DNA from: Endocalyx cinctus
Lineage: Eukaryota; Ascomycota; Sordariomycetes; Amphisphaeriales; Apiosporaceae
DNA length: 64,000 nucleotides
NCBI GenBank assembly: GCA_001600455.1
Contig: BCKC01000001.1
Location: 1-64,000 of the forward strand
Reading direction: 5' to 3'
The notes under the pieces were generated by a model. That model saw only the letters and a list, made by a program, of their open reading frames with translations, searched no databases and was not told the origin of the DNA. Shown one piece after another: positions 33,937-44,874 of this stretch. Made by a program: the position numbers and the translations under genes. The stretch's first letter is position 1. The number at the start of each line of letters is the position of its first letter.

Positions 33937-36251
33937 ATGACTTCTGTCAACAACCTGGAAAAGTCCCCTGTAGCTTCAGAGGAGCACAAAGTCGAGCAGC
34001 GCCATCGAGATGGCACTACACAGCACCTGGAACTCTCCGTGATTCCTCTTGCGGAGGAAGCGGCCGTGGAGCAAGATTATCACGTTCATCTAGGTTGGAG
34101 ATCATGGGTATGGCTCTTCCCGTTGTCTCTTTCTTCACTTATTACATGCCAGCCTGGTAACGTACTAACGAGGTGGGTGGGACTATGATATAGGTCGTCA
34201 TCGGCATCTCTTCCTTCGCGTAAACATCCTGACTTCTTTTCCTCATTTTTTTTTTTTTTCAATCCACAATTTAGAGACATAGAAAAGGCTAACCAGTAAA
34301 TACTCGCGATGTTGATGGGATAACCTACATACAGTGTATTAGTCCAGATCTTCGTCGTCGTGGCCGCCGGCTCCGTCATCGCATTCATAGTGCGCGACCT
34401 AGGGGATCCATACTCCCTATCCGGATGGATTATACAGGTACTCTTGATTACGTCTTTTCCAACTCGTTATGTGAAAATACTAATCACGAAAAACAATCTT
34501 AGGGCCCTCTGCTGATCCAATCCGTACTCTCTCCACTCACGGGCCGCCTCTCCGACGTCCTCTCTCGCAAATACCTAGCCACGATCCCTCCGCTCGTATC
34601 TGTCATCGGTGCGGTCGTCTCGGCTACGGCGCGATCCATGCCGGCACTCGTCGGGGGAGGTATTCTGATCGGTGCATCCCTGGCCACCATCTCAATCGTT
34701 CACGCGATTCCCTCCGAGATCGCACCCCTCAAGTACCGGGCGCTGGTCAACGGCATCTTATACGGAGTCGGGACCGTCGGCGGTGTGACCGCTTCGCTAA
34801 CGGCGGGAGCCGTTACGGCTCTTGGAACGGGTGGCTGGCGCTGGATCTTTTGGCTCCAGGCTATCTTTCACGGTGTCACCAGTATCGGGTTCTTTTGCTT
34901 TTATTGGCCGCCTACGCGGAAGGCACAGAGGGGAGATGATAACGACATAGTGAAGCTAAGGACGCTACGCGGATACGTGTGGGCGTGCGATCCCATAGGA
35001 TCGGTGCTCTTTGTAGGGAGTGCGACGCTCCTGCTTCTTGCGCTCAATTGGGCTGGCGGAGCGTACGCGTGGTCTGATCCACATGTCGCCGTCCTACTGA
35101 GTTTGGGTTTAGTGATGCTCCTTGGTTTTACGATATACGGTACGTATTGGTCTTTCTATTTTTCATCGTCTCACGAGCTATCATTCCGAGAGAAAAGAAG
35201 TGTTATGTCGTAGAAAGTGCTCAACTTCTCTCGTGATGATGTAATGAACCCGAATATTAATCCTCCAGCTTTAACTGACGTGTTTTCTACCCATCAGAAT
35301 GGAAAGGGAGATCGGACGGTCTGATCGCGCATGTCTTCTTCCATAGCAACGCCAATTTCGTATACTCCGTTTTTGCATTTACCGTGGAAGGCTGGATCTT
35401 CTATAGCGCGGTGAACTCGATCGTCCCACAGATCGTACTTCAACTAGGTTTTGCCTCTGATCCTTGGCAGATCTCAATCCGTCAACTCAGCTACCAGCTT
35501 CCGGTGCTGTTCATGTCCGTACCGGTGACTTGGTACGCTACGCGGTTTAAGGACTTGCAGACGCCATTGCTCGTTACCTTTACTATATTCTTGGCTGTGT
35601 AAGTGGTTTTATTCTTGTCGTTGGTTTGTTTCAAGGTCACACTGAAATCTCATTTGACACCGAGAGGAATGCGTCAGAAACTGACATTGCTTACAAAGGT
35701 CTATTGCCTATGCGAATATTTCACCTACGTGGAATTCTGCACAGATTGGACTAAATGTCCTTGCGGCTATTGGCCAAGCAGGTCCGCTGGCACTACTCGT
35801 AGCCAGTGTCCAGTTCACCGCTCCACACTCTTTCCTCTCGACCGCGACCGGTCTCGCCTTTTCCTTCCGTGCCATAGGCGGCGCGTTTGGCTCTGCCGTG
35901 CTAGACGCTATTATAAACGGACGGCTGAGCACTCATTACGCCACAGCTGTGGGTGAAGCGGCCGTGGAAGCAGGATTACCAGAACAAAATATAGAATCAC
36001 TCATAGAAGCGTTGGCGGCTGGTGCGACGGAAACAACTCAGATAGAGGGCGCCAGCGAGGTCGTCTGGTCGGCTGCCGTCGAGGCCAGCAGGCGGCAATA
36101 CGCGTACGCTTATCGTCTGGCCTGGGCAAGTATCATACCTTTTGTGGTTCTTGCCATAGGGGCCGTGGCGTTACTGAAAGGTGTCAAGGAACTCATGACG
36201 GAGAAGGTCGAAGCGCCTGTGGAGCATGTAGAGGGAATGAGTAAAGAGTAA
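33937..36251 (+). CDS. MFS transporter, TRI12/siderophore-iron transporter type
   Basis: Six exons (33937-34107, 34194-34219, 34335-34437, 34503-35139, 35298-35598, 35699-36251) give 596 residues. Exon 2 is only 26 bp. A soluble N-terminus of about 55 residues precedes the membrane part. The MFS motif-A variant GRLSDVLSRKY lies after GPLLIQSVLSPLT. About 14 hydrophobic helices can be traced. Motifs such as EIAPLKYRAL, GGWRWIFWLQAIF and GLAFSFRAIGGAFGSA match fungal drug/H+ antiporter-2 proteins of the TRI12 and siderophore group. The likely location is the plasma membrane. Whether it exports a metabolite or imports siderophores cannot be told. It converges with ELP3, with 44 bp between stop codons. 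Confidence 0.87.
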
Positions 36252-36295
36252 AGGAAAACCTATATACCCTTACTTCTTGAGATGAATATAGGCTT

Positions 36296-38017
36296 TCATG
36301 AAGATTCTTGGGGACGACCGTCGAGCCATTTGCTCATGTAAGGACCGTCTAACCAATATCCCAACTTTCTGTAATAACTCCTGACCCCCACGCCACTAAT
36401 AACGCTGATTTTGTCACTTCCGTGCTCTTCTCTTGCAATGCGCTCCGCTTCTTCCATCAACAGAGTCCCGAAACCTTGGTGTTGAAACTTCTTGGGGTCT
36501 CGCGCATGCACGGGCACGGCGGTTCCATAGACATGGAGTTCTCTGACGAGACTGGTAGGCTGACCCACCAGTTCCTCCCGGTACGTGTATTTCTCGGTAC
36601 ACTTCCGTAGTCGAAGGAGGGCGACTAAGATGTCCTGTTTCGGATCTTCGTACGCCAAGAATGTCTCCCATCCACCGTTAGCGGTATAGTCACGGCGTAC
36701 CAGCTCGATCTGATTGGGTCGAATTTTGTACTTGACCTCGTTCACGCCAACCTCGCGCGTCCGAACATCTCGGCAAGTGGTACCGAAATCTTTCATGCGC
36801 GCAAGAGCCAACTCTCGCAAATTTCCGTTTTCGACTCCCGAGGTGACCAACGGCATGGGAATATCTCGCTGGACGCGATATATTCTCGTCCACGGAGGCA
36901 CGAGGGCTAATATTCTAGCGACGATATCGATCAAGGCGTTTGGTGTGTAATTCTGGTAACGGCCTGTTCGCCATAATTCGTACAACCCCGTCCCGCGAAT
37001 AACCAAGGTAGGATAGATCTTGAGCCCGTCGGTGCGGAAGGCCGGGTTTTCAAAGTATTCCCTGAACTGATCGAGGTCACGTTCCATGCCCACGTTAGGT
37101 AGGTCCGGCATCATATGCGACACGACCTTGAAACCGGCATCCTTGGCCAGACAGAAGGTCTCTGCCACGGCGGCCACGGTATGGCCTCGGTTTGAATCTC
37201 TGGCCACATCCTCGTAGAGCGACTGCACGCCGACCTCTAATCGAGTACAGCCGTAACGAAGCATATCGGTAAGATGGGGTTGTAGGCAGTAATCAGGTCT
37301 CGTCTCGATAGTGATTCCGACACATTTGATATTACTCATCTCGCCTGCCTCGACCGCCTCGTCGACATTGGTAGTCTGATAGCCGCTCAGCGCGTTGTGA
37401 AGCTGGGAAATAAACTCTTCTCTATACGGCACAGGTAGCGACATGAAAGTTCCACCCATGATGATATATTCGACCTTGTCAACCGAGTGACCTAAAGACT
37501 TGAGCTGGTCGACACGGCCACGGGCTTGCTCGAACGGGTCATATCTTGCTCGGATGGCGCGCATAGAGGTTGGTTCGTAGCCGGTATAGGACTGGGTGCT
37601 GTATTCGAAATCGGAATCAGGGCCACCGGGGCAATAGACACATATGTTACCGGTGTAAGCGATATGGGGACATCGATGCGGCTTGCACATGACCGCGACT
37701 ACGGCAATACCGGAGGAAGTTCGGATCGGCTTGGCAACCAACTTGGGGAGGATATATTTTTTGTAATGCTCGGGGACAGCGGCGATAATAGCAGTTAACG
37801 GAGGTAGATTGGGTATTCTATGCTTTCTCGAGAATTTTGAGCGCAAGCTATTCAGATTGATATCCTTTTTAGGATTCTTTGGATCTTTGGATGATTCATG
37901 GTCTTCGATGAGAGCGTTGGCAATGTCGGCGCAACATCGTAGAAATCGTTCATTTTCGGGAGGAAGATTCGCATCTTTCTTACGAGATTTCGTGATGGTT
38001 GTTGTTGTTGTAGCCAT
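36296..38017 (-). CDS. ELP3: Elongator complex catalytic subunit Elp3
   Basis: This is an intronless gene of 573 codons. The radical-SAM cluster motif is CX9CX2C at Cys 116, 126 and 129 ([14 protein letters not shown]). Next come [18 protein letters not shown] and [12 protein letters not shown], the strongly conserved Elp3 core. The C-terminal GNAT-like acetyltransferase region includes [26 protein letters not shown] sequence and [19 protein letters not shown]. Elp3 forms the 5-carboxymethyl modification on wobble uridine of tRNA as part of the six-subunit Elongator. It acts mainly in the cytoplasm. The length matches the family (about 550-575). It diverges from UBC1 over 1 kb. Confidence 0.97.
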   Translation of the reverse strand: MATTTTTITKSRKKDANLPPENERFLRCCADIANALIEDHESSKDPKNPKKDINLNSLRSKFSRKHRIPNLPPLTAIIAAVPEHYKKYILPKLVAKPIRTSSGIAVVAVMCKPHRCPHIAYTGNICVYCPGGPDSDFEYSTQSYTGYEPTSMRAIRARYDPFEQARGRVDQLKSLGHSVDKVEYIIMGGTFMSLPVPYREEFISQLHNALSGYQTTNVDEAVEAGEMSNIKCVGITIETRPDYCLQPHLTDMLRYGCTRLEVGVQSLYEDVARDSNRGHTVAAVAETFCLAKDAGFKVVSHMMPDLPNVGMERDLDQFREYFENPAFRTDGLKIYPTLVIRGTGLYELWRTGRYQNYTPNALIDIVARILALVPPWTRIYRVQRDIPMPLVTSGVENGNLRELALARMKDFGTTCRDVRTREVGVNEVKYKIRPNQIELVRRDYTANGGWETFLAYEDPKQDILVALLRLRKCTEKYTYREELVGQPTSLVRELHVYGTAVPVHARDPKKFQHQGFGTLLMEEAERIAREEHGSDKISVISGVGVRSYYRKLGYWLDGPYMSKWLDGRPQESS

Positions 38018-39030
38018 GTTGATGTTTGAATTATCAATGTCCTATTTCTATCAAATGCAACCCGAAGAAACAGCCGGAGGGGTAGAATTAATAGGTATGG
38101 TTGATAGGTTTGTTCGTGATTTAAAATATACACAAAAATTATCGGGGTGGGAAGAAGATGATGCCGACAAATGGAGGGGCTTCTTTTTTTTTTCGGTCTT
38201 TTCCAGAGAAGTTTATCTAACTTTACTGTATTCGTACTGTATGACTTCAACTATTTAGAAAGATGTTCGGTTAAGTGTATATTTACGAGTAATCTAAGCA
38301 ATAAAGCGATAAATTTTGTAGATAAACCTGATACGCCGCGGGGAACTGGATTGGAGCATCAGCATCATGTCAAGACAGGCAGACAGGGTAATACTAATAA
38401 AGCCCATTACCGTAGGTATTCACTCAGATATTTCCTTCCAAACCCCATTCCTTTCAGCTTTAATAAAGTATTTGCGTGGTAGTAAAGGTATGTTGAAATT
38501 CTATACATATATAATCTGGATTTTCTCTCTTCTTCATATCTCACACCGACATTTTCTTTGTTTGTCTAATGTCTTGGATCCATCTAGACATCTAAACATC
38601 TCAATAGTCAATATTCAGGTATTATTAACTTCAAGACGTACATACAGAGGTACTTCTGCCTTTGAACCCCTGCAGCCTTACTCAATTTTATCCTCTTTTC
38701 CTCCTACTTTAGAGCTTCACGGCAGGAAACAGAACCTATTTATTTTCTTTTCTTTCCCTTTCCCATTTCGTACCCCCTCTCTTCCTCGTTCTCTTTCCCA
38801 ATACGCACCCGACATCATCACCGCAGTCTAAGCAGATCTCAAACCCATTCGCTATCCCTACTACTTCTTACCACTTTGTCTTACCTGTGAGAAACACGAC
38901 TATTTTCATTGCCTAAAACCTCCCGAAACCATAGCTACTTACACTAGCAAGTCTAATACTTTTTTTTTTCTCTCTTGAAGCGTTGCAGATCAAGTTCTAT
39001 AATCGAGCCGCTCGTTCGTCAACCGCAATT
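38018..39030. promoter_or_regulatory. Divergent promoter region ELP3/UBC1
   Basis: 1.0 kb separates the start codons. The UBC1 side is markedly pyrimidine-rich (for example tttcttttctttccctttccc at about 38742-38762, and poly(T) at 38960-38969), consistent with a long leader. No defined binding site is called. Confidence 0.5.
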
Positions 39031-39871
39031 ATGTCCAACAGATCTCGTCGAATTGCCAAAGAGCTGGCCGATATCGCCGCCGATGTCGAGAACTCCAAGA
39101 TTACCGCCGAGCCCGCTAACAATTCGGCCGATATGACGCATCTCAAAGCCACCATATACGGCCCACCCGGTACGCCGTACGAGGGAGGGAAATACATGGT
39201 GGATATTAAAATTCCCACCGAGTATCCCTTTCGTCCTCCGATAATGAAGTTCGAAACTAAAGTCTGGCACCCCAACGTCAGCAGTCAGACGGTACTATTG
39301 TCCATACGGTCCCCACGTGGATAGGGTCTCCTACTAACTGCTTACCTTGTTGCGCAATCTAGGGTGCTATTTGCCTCGATACCCTTAGTTCGGCCTGGTC
39401 TCCTGTCTTGACGATAAAATCATCCCTGCTCTCCCTGCAGTCCCTCTTCGAGAGTCCCGAACCTAAGGACCCCCAAGACGCCGAGGTTGCGAGGATGATG
39501 CTCACGGATCCCGAAGGCTTCCAAAAGAAGGCACACGAATGGGCCGTCGCTTATGCGGGAGCTCCCAGGAACGTCAATTTCCAGACGGTTCAGCCTCGGT
39601 CGGCCGCTACGCCCCAACAGGTCGACGACCGACGGTACGTCCGATTCTTGGTCTCTCGTTTCCCGATGGGATATACTAATACGAAACGTTTTTTAGATAC
39701 CAGGGATATAACAAGGACCTCATCAACCGATTCGTCAGCATGGGCTTTGATGTCGACCGCGTAGTAGAGGCCTTCCAGTACGTAGGTATCGATACGAACG
39801 ATGGCATAGATATCGAACTAGAACAGGCCTATATGGGTGACATCACGGCCCGGCTACTCGGGGAACCTTAG
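39031..39871 (+). CDS. UBC1: Ubiquitin-conjugating enzyme E2 with UBA domain (Ubc1/UBE2K type)
   Basis: Exons 39031-39291, 39363-39634 and 39697-39871 give 235 residues. The UBC fold is complete: ISKI-type N-terminus [15 protein letters not shown], the HPN box WHPNVSSQT, and the catalytic cysteine in [14 protein letters not shown] at residue 91, created by the first splice junction. After the core (about 150 residues) and a linker, the C-terminus carries a UBA domain with [20 protein letters not shown]. This pairing of UBC and UBA marks Ubc1/E2-25K, which extends K48-linked chains. Introns are 71 and 62 bp, the second with branch site tactaat. The alternative upstream start at 38983 is not ATG and is rejected. 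Confidence 0.95.
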
Positions 39872-41664
39872 TACAATATCGACACGAGCAGAAATTAGGA
39901 GGAGTATCCGGTGGACAAGCAACTTTTCCTACCGAAACTTGTCTACCTCTTGTAGGGGTTTTATTTTCAAAAATTCAAACGCAGTCTCGGATCGTATCAG
40001 CATATAAGGAGTTTCCAGAAGCCAAGTTCAAGGGAGTTTACGGCTAATTGTCACGTTTGCATTTTCAGGATTCTCTTAAGTCCGGTTTCTTTCTTTTAGT
40101 GTTTTTACCGCCTTCCTCGGAAGCGGCTGGTAAGGTCTGATTTTACGGATCTTTCTTCGGGGGAGTTCTAGGTGTTTTTTTTAGGTTAGCGGAAGTAGAA
40201 AGAGTTTCTGTACGTGTAATGGATTTGACTCGATAAGTTCATTTCACGGGTTTCGGTAATTATTTATATACATATATCCATACCTAATATGGATATTATC
40301 AATTAGAACGATATCCATGGCTATTACATGTATACATATACATGCGTATCCCCGCTAGATGCGAGAAGAGTAGAGTAATCATGTATGACGGGATTCTGAA
40401 CTCTATACTCGGTATATTTGAGCACATATGGTGCGGTACATACGGCAGATCCATATGCTAATAGAAAGAGTAAACTGCGTAGTAGGTACTTAGGCAGTGT
40501 AGGGGGGTGCCGAGAGAATTCCGGATTACTATTGTGGAACATTCAGGGATATTATAGAATATTATACCCAATACGTATTTTATTTATTCTAATTAATGAA
40601 GGTATAAAACATCAAGGATTGTACTATGACAAGTTTCATGGAGGGGTACGAAAGGCATCCTGACTGCCTGACGGTGACACTGACAAGTAGTCAAATAGCT
40701 TTTAAGCTTAAATTTTTAGCGTACCAAGCTAATGTAACCCTACCATACAGTAGCCAGAAATGGATCTTATCATATTTGTTAACCAATGACGTTATGGTAT
40801 CATAAGTCAGGAACTCGAGAGAAACGGAGTTGAGGTAAAAATAAATGACATGTGATGGTGGATGAAATACATGTCCGTTCCATCCATGGATGGACGGATG
40901 CTTGATTGAATGCTGGACCTGCAGATCTGAAGCAAGAAGTCCTGTGATTTTTATCTAGGATGTCTACCTATGTATGCCTAGGTAGTGGATGATATAGGAA
41001 AGCAAGAGTTTTCCTACCTCTTTATATGGGATTTATATTGCCGATCACAACGGGGTATTATTTATTCTGTATACAGTACGTATGCGATTGGAATTAGTTT
41101 TTCTTTCACGTGTGAGACAGATACTCAGACTGGAACCTTGGAAATACCCCGTGGACCTAAAGTCTCTAATGAGTTTATATGTCGCAGCATTGATTTTCAT
41201 TTTTATGTCTTTCAGCTGCTTCTCCATAAATGCTGACTGGCTTCTTGAACTTGGAATGTTGTACTTCGTAGCCTACACAGTAGCCACTATTAATGGGCTA
41301 CCTAGTCAGCCAGTCGCCCCTAGTAGGGAAATAAGCACTTTAAGTACGTACCAACGTTGACGCCGTAAATTATAGCCTCCTCGTCGGCTAACGTTGAATT
41401 GAATTTATTCCTTTTTTTTTCCTCTCTCTTTGTAAAATAGGAAAATATTGCAAATCGTTACTTTCAACGTTTATCCCTTCCTTTCATCGGTTTCATTTAA
41501 TTCTTCCCATGTTCATAACTCAATCATATATTCATCGAGCATACTTAGCATTGACGAGCAACTAAAAGTGTTCGCGCGTGCCTCTAACGCAAACGCTGAC
41601 GTTACCAGAAGGAAAAAAAAAAAACTTAGAATCGTCAAAATAATATATTCTTACAATTAAAATC
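39872..41664. other. Gene-free intergenic region
   Basis: 1.8 kb between genes in the same direction. The first 400 bp likely hold the UBC1 3' UTR. Short direct repeats of atggatatt/atatccat type lie at 40270-40320, and cat-tgcctaggtag words near 40970. A 92-codon frame at 41082-41360 has a hydrophobic middle but no supported homology. The promethin-like gene's promoter is at the right edge. Confidence 0.5.
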
Positions 41665-42379
41665 ATGTCTTCATCCAAATCCTCCTCACCTAATGTGAGC
41701 GCCCGTGCGAAAAGCATGTTAGCCTACGGACAGCAACAAGTAGACCGTGTCGTAAGCCCACCGACGCGACAGAAGACATGGGATTCCGTTTCTACATTTG
41801 CTCACGAGCGACCACTTTTATCGGTATGCTGGTCCCCCACTCCCGTTTTCCCCCCTTATTTATTTCCCCTCTCACTCCTATCCTATCCTATCCTATCCTA
41901 TCCTATCCTATCCTATCCTATCCTATCCTATCCTATCCTATCACAACTTTTTTTGAAAGAAAAAAAAAACCAACTAATTAAAAATATAATCGCAGTCCTT
42001 CATAGCCGCGCAAATACTCTTTTCCTTCCTTCCTCTTGTCCTCTTCGTCGGTTTCGCCTTCTCGGCCGCCATCTTCTCCCTCCTGTGCGCGCTCGCCTTC
42101 TCCGCCTTCTGGGTAGGACTCGCGCTCTTGGTCGCCGTGCCTATCCTGTTCGTCGCATCGGGTATCGCGATCCTCGTCTGGTTATGGGCCGTGCCCTCCT
42201 TCTACGTTGCGCGCTACCTATACTCCAAGATCGATCCTTCTTTTGGCGGCGGTAGGAGCGGTAACAAGCAGGTTATATTTCAGATGAAGAAACCGATCAT
42301 CAAAGATAATAATGATGGAAAGAGCAACGGCGACTTTGCCGAAGAAGTAAAAGCCGAGGCTGTCCACGTCGAAGAGTAG
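41665..42379 (+). CDS. Promethin/LDAF1-like lipid droplet protein
   Basis: Exons 41665-41823 and 41996-42379 give 180 residues. The splice junction rebuilds RPLLSSFIAAQILFSFLPLVL. The central 90 residues form two long hydrophobic hairpin-like segments (FSAAIFSLLCALAFSAFWVG and a following VAVPILFVASGIAILVWLWAVPSF). These are typical of the promethin family that includes LDAF1 and yeast Ldo16/Ldo45, membrane proteins of the ER and lipid-droplet contact sites that work with seipin. The N-terminus (S-rich, then VSPPTRQKTWD) and acidic C-terminus are soluble. The 172 bp intron contains a pentanucleotide microsatellite. The family call is by motif memory. Confidence 0.72.
41877..41941 (+). repeat. 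(TCCTA)n microsatellite inside an intron
   Basis: About 13 perfect units of tccta/ctatc run through the intron of the promethin-like gene, between its donor (41824) and the branch region (ccaactaatt, 41970). A length change here would alter intron size but not coding sequence. Confidence 0.9.
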
Positions 42380-43049
42380 GTTGTTGGCGAGATCGTCTGG
42401 GCTCTCGCCGAGCTTAGTTGGTTGCTCGTTCGTCGCACTGCCAGGGGATTCTTGCAGTTCAAGATCTGGTGGTCCTGACGACTAGAGCAAACCGTCAGAT
42501 ATGCCCTATGTCCCTACTTTTTTTTCTTTTTTTTTTTTTTTTTTACTATTCTAACCGTCTGGTTTTATTGTACTGATGAATGCATCGAGGTGACGGTTGG
42601 CGTTGTATTGGTGGATGGTTCTCACGGTTTTCATTATTATTATTGTTATTATTCAGTCGACTCAAACTCTGCAACTGATACCCGAGCACAAAATAAATAT
42701 GAGAGTGATGGTTTCAATGTCGGCCATGGCGAGTTGAACTCGCTAGTTTTCGTTTCGGGGCGAGTTGCACGCGGTGGATGAAGGATATATAGTGCTCTTC
42801 CGCGATGCGAAACGTCCAACTATCGTTGTTCTTTGTATTATTAATCATTGCCACTCTCGAGGTGTTTCCCTAAAAGAATTGTTGAGCTGCTTATTTCGGG
42901 CTTGAAAACAATCGAGGTCTATCATTACCCTCTCTATATAAGATTCTCTCTAGCTGAACCTTGGTCTACATGTGGCTCCTCCGTCTCTCTTTCTTCCCTC
43001 CCGTTTTTCTCTCGTATACATGGGAACTTCATCCCTAGATCGGTTTTCT
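42380..43049. other. Convergent intergenic region promethin-like/ARMT1-like
   Basis: 670 bp separate converging genes. A long T-tract lies at 42520-42544. No gene is supported; the plus-strand frames near 42848-43437 are antisense to the ARMT1-like gene. Confidence 0.5.
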
Positions 43050-44874
43050 TTACTTGCCAACCGAGAGCGAGACGACGGCCCATTTGCCGCTCCAAGCCCA
43101 CTTCCGCGAACCAGTGTCTCCGCCTCCGCCTTCCGTGGCACGTAGCTTCTCGTCCTCGCCAGGCTTCAGCCCGACCACTACGTCGGCCTTGCAGGTCCTC
43201 AGCGCGAGCACGTTAACTCCAGACCCGGGCCCCATCGGGCCAATTGCTTCTGTGAATGGTGTCGTCGGGTCCCAAATTGCCTGTTTTTATCTGTTAGCTC
43301 TACAGGTAGGTATTTTGATCGGGGCTTACTATACGACATACGTCACCGGTCAGCTTTCGATAATTCAGATCACCCTTGAATATTACCAACTCGCTCGTCT
43401 TCAAATCTTCGAACAAGTCTTTCTCCGTCGTGGGTAACCTCCAGTAACTCCCGCCGTGCGTCCAGAAACCATTTGGTCGCATAATGACTTGACCTTCGGC
43501 ATGTAAGCGTGCCCACTCCGAGAACAAGAACACGAGGTCGGCGTTCTCGCCGTCCGCGAGCGGTGGCGGCGCCTTATTCTGTAGCTTCTCGTCCTCGGAC
43601 GGTGTCTCGTAGAACGGCTTAGGGTTAGATAGCACGCTGAGTAGAGCGGCGAAATCTGCCGGCAAGACGTCGGACACGAACCACGGGATCGACTTCGGAT
43701 GTAAAACCACCAGCGTAGCCAAACCCGAGGTCAACAAGTATCCGGCAAGGATCAGATCGACGTATAGCTCAAATCCGGCGTTATCCAAGACAATGTCGAC
43801 GCGGCGCTCCGTCTTACCCTCGTCCTTAGCCTTCTTCAAGATCCCGTAAGCGGCTTCCAAGTCGTTAGTCAGGATATTCTTCTCCGAAGCTTTTCTCGCC
43901 TCGGACCCCTGCAGCTTCTGGATATCTTCGTAAGTAAGGCTCGTCAGGAGCGACAAATCCGTCGCGTTTCCCCAGAGGCAGATCTCGCACATCTCGTAAA
44001 ACAGTATCTTCTGGGCTTCTTCGTACTCGGGGCCGGTTTTACCCTTGTCTGTCGTCATCTGCGTGACTAGATCCTTGTATCGCGCAGCGAGCTCTAGGAC
44101 AGCCGGCCTCGAAGATCGAAAAGTGTTGATTTTTTGTCGAGCAAAAACATCGTAATTCTTCCAGTGCGTAGAGAGACGAAACGATGTGCTGATACGCCTG
44201 GAGATTTGTGAGCGCGTTATTGGTAGTTACGAGAGACGTTTTTGATAGATTACCTGTAAAGGTAGCACTCGCAGAAGAGCCAAGGCACGCTGAACCAGCT
44301 TGGATTTCCTAGCTTCTCGAGCTCATTATTATACATAGAAGCATCCGGATAGCCATCCTCTCGTATGGGTCTTTTTTTTTTTTTTTTTTTTTGGTCAAGT
44401 CAGTTTGCATCTCTTCACTAACCAGCTTCGGGGGTCAAATACGAAATGGCAATAGCGGGTGAGACATACGTTAACTTCCGATCGTGCTGAAGCTCATATT
44501 TCAATCGCGATAAATCTTCTATGATCTTCTTTCCTTCCTCCTGCTTAGACGGATCGTCACATTGAGTCACAGATCGATAGGCGTCATCAATGGCACCGGT
44601 CTGTTCATCAGGCAAGAATAGTTAGTTAAGCAGCGACCCCTGCTTAGTGATAAATGACTTTGTCTTTCCGCCAAAGAGACAACTAACAATAATTACAGGC
44701 CATCGATCTCGAGCAGATATATATGCAAACGACGTCGTATCGTTCGTCATATATGGTGCTGTATCGCAAGTCGCGAAAAAAAAAAAGATTAGGATGAAAG
44801 GTCAGTACTAATAGACGTCAAGAAGGGGGAACAAAGAGAATAATAGCTTACGAGTCTTGGTATCACACTCCATG
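43050..44874 (-). CDS. Damage-control phosphatase ARMT1-like (DUF89 family)
   Basis: Six exons: 44874-44853, 44758-44688, 44600-44470, 44370-44254, 44197-43342 and 43280-43050, giving 475 residues. Junctions restore SFAYISARDRWPVIITGAIDDAYRSV, PIREDGYPD, WFSVPWLFCECYLYRRI and LTGDAIWDPTTPF. Active-site regions DIVLDNAGFELYVDL and SELVIFKGDLNYRKLTGD are those of the metal-dependent DUF89 phosphatases (yeast YMR027W, human ARMT1), which act on sugar phosphates and related damaged metabolites. Intron 2 uses a weak donor gttagt; a gtaatt 9 bp upstream is the alternative and would drop VII. Intron 3 has a T/A tract of about 22 bases next to its acceptor. The last exon gives LALRTCKADVVVGL. Confidence 0.88.

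Noticed and set aside
41082..41360. 92-codon frame with a hydrophobic middle
   Set aside because: No true homologue recognised, not flanked by splice signals that extend it, AT-rich.
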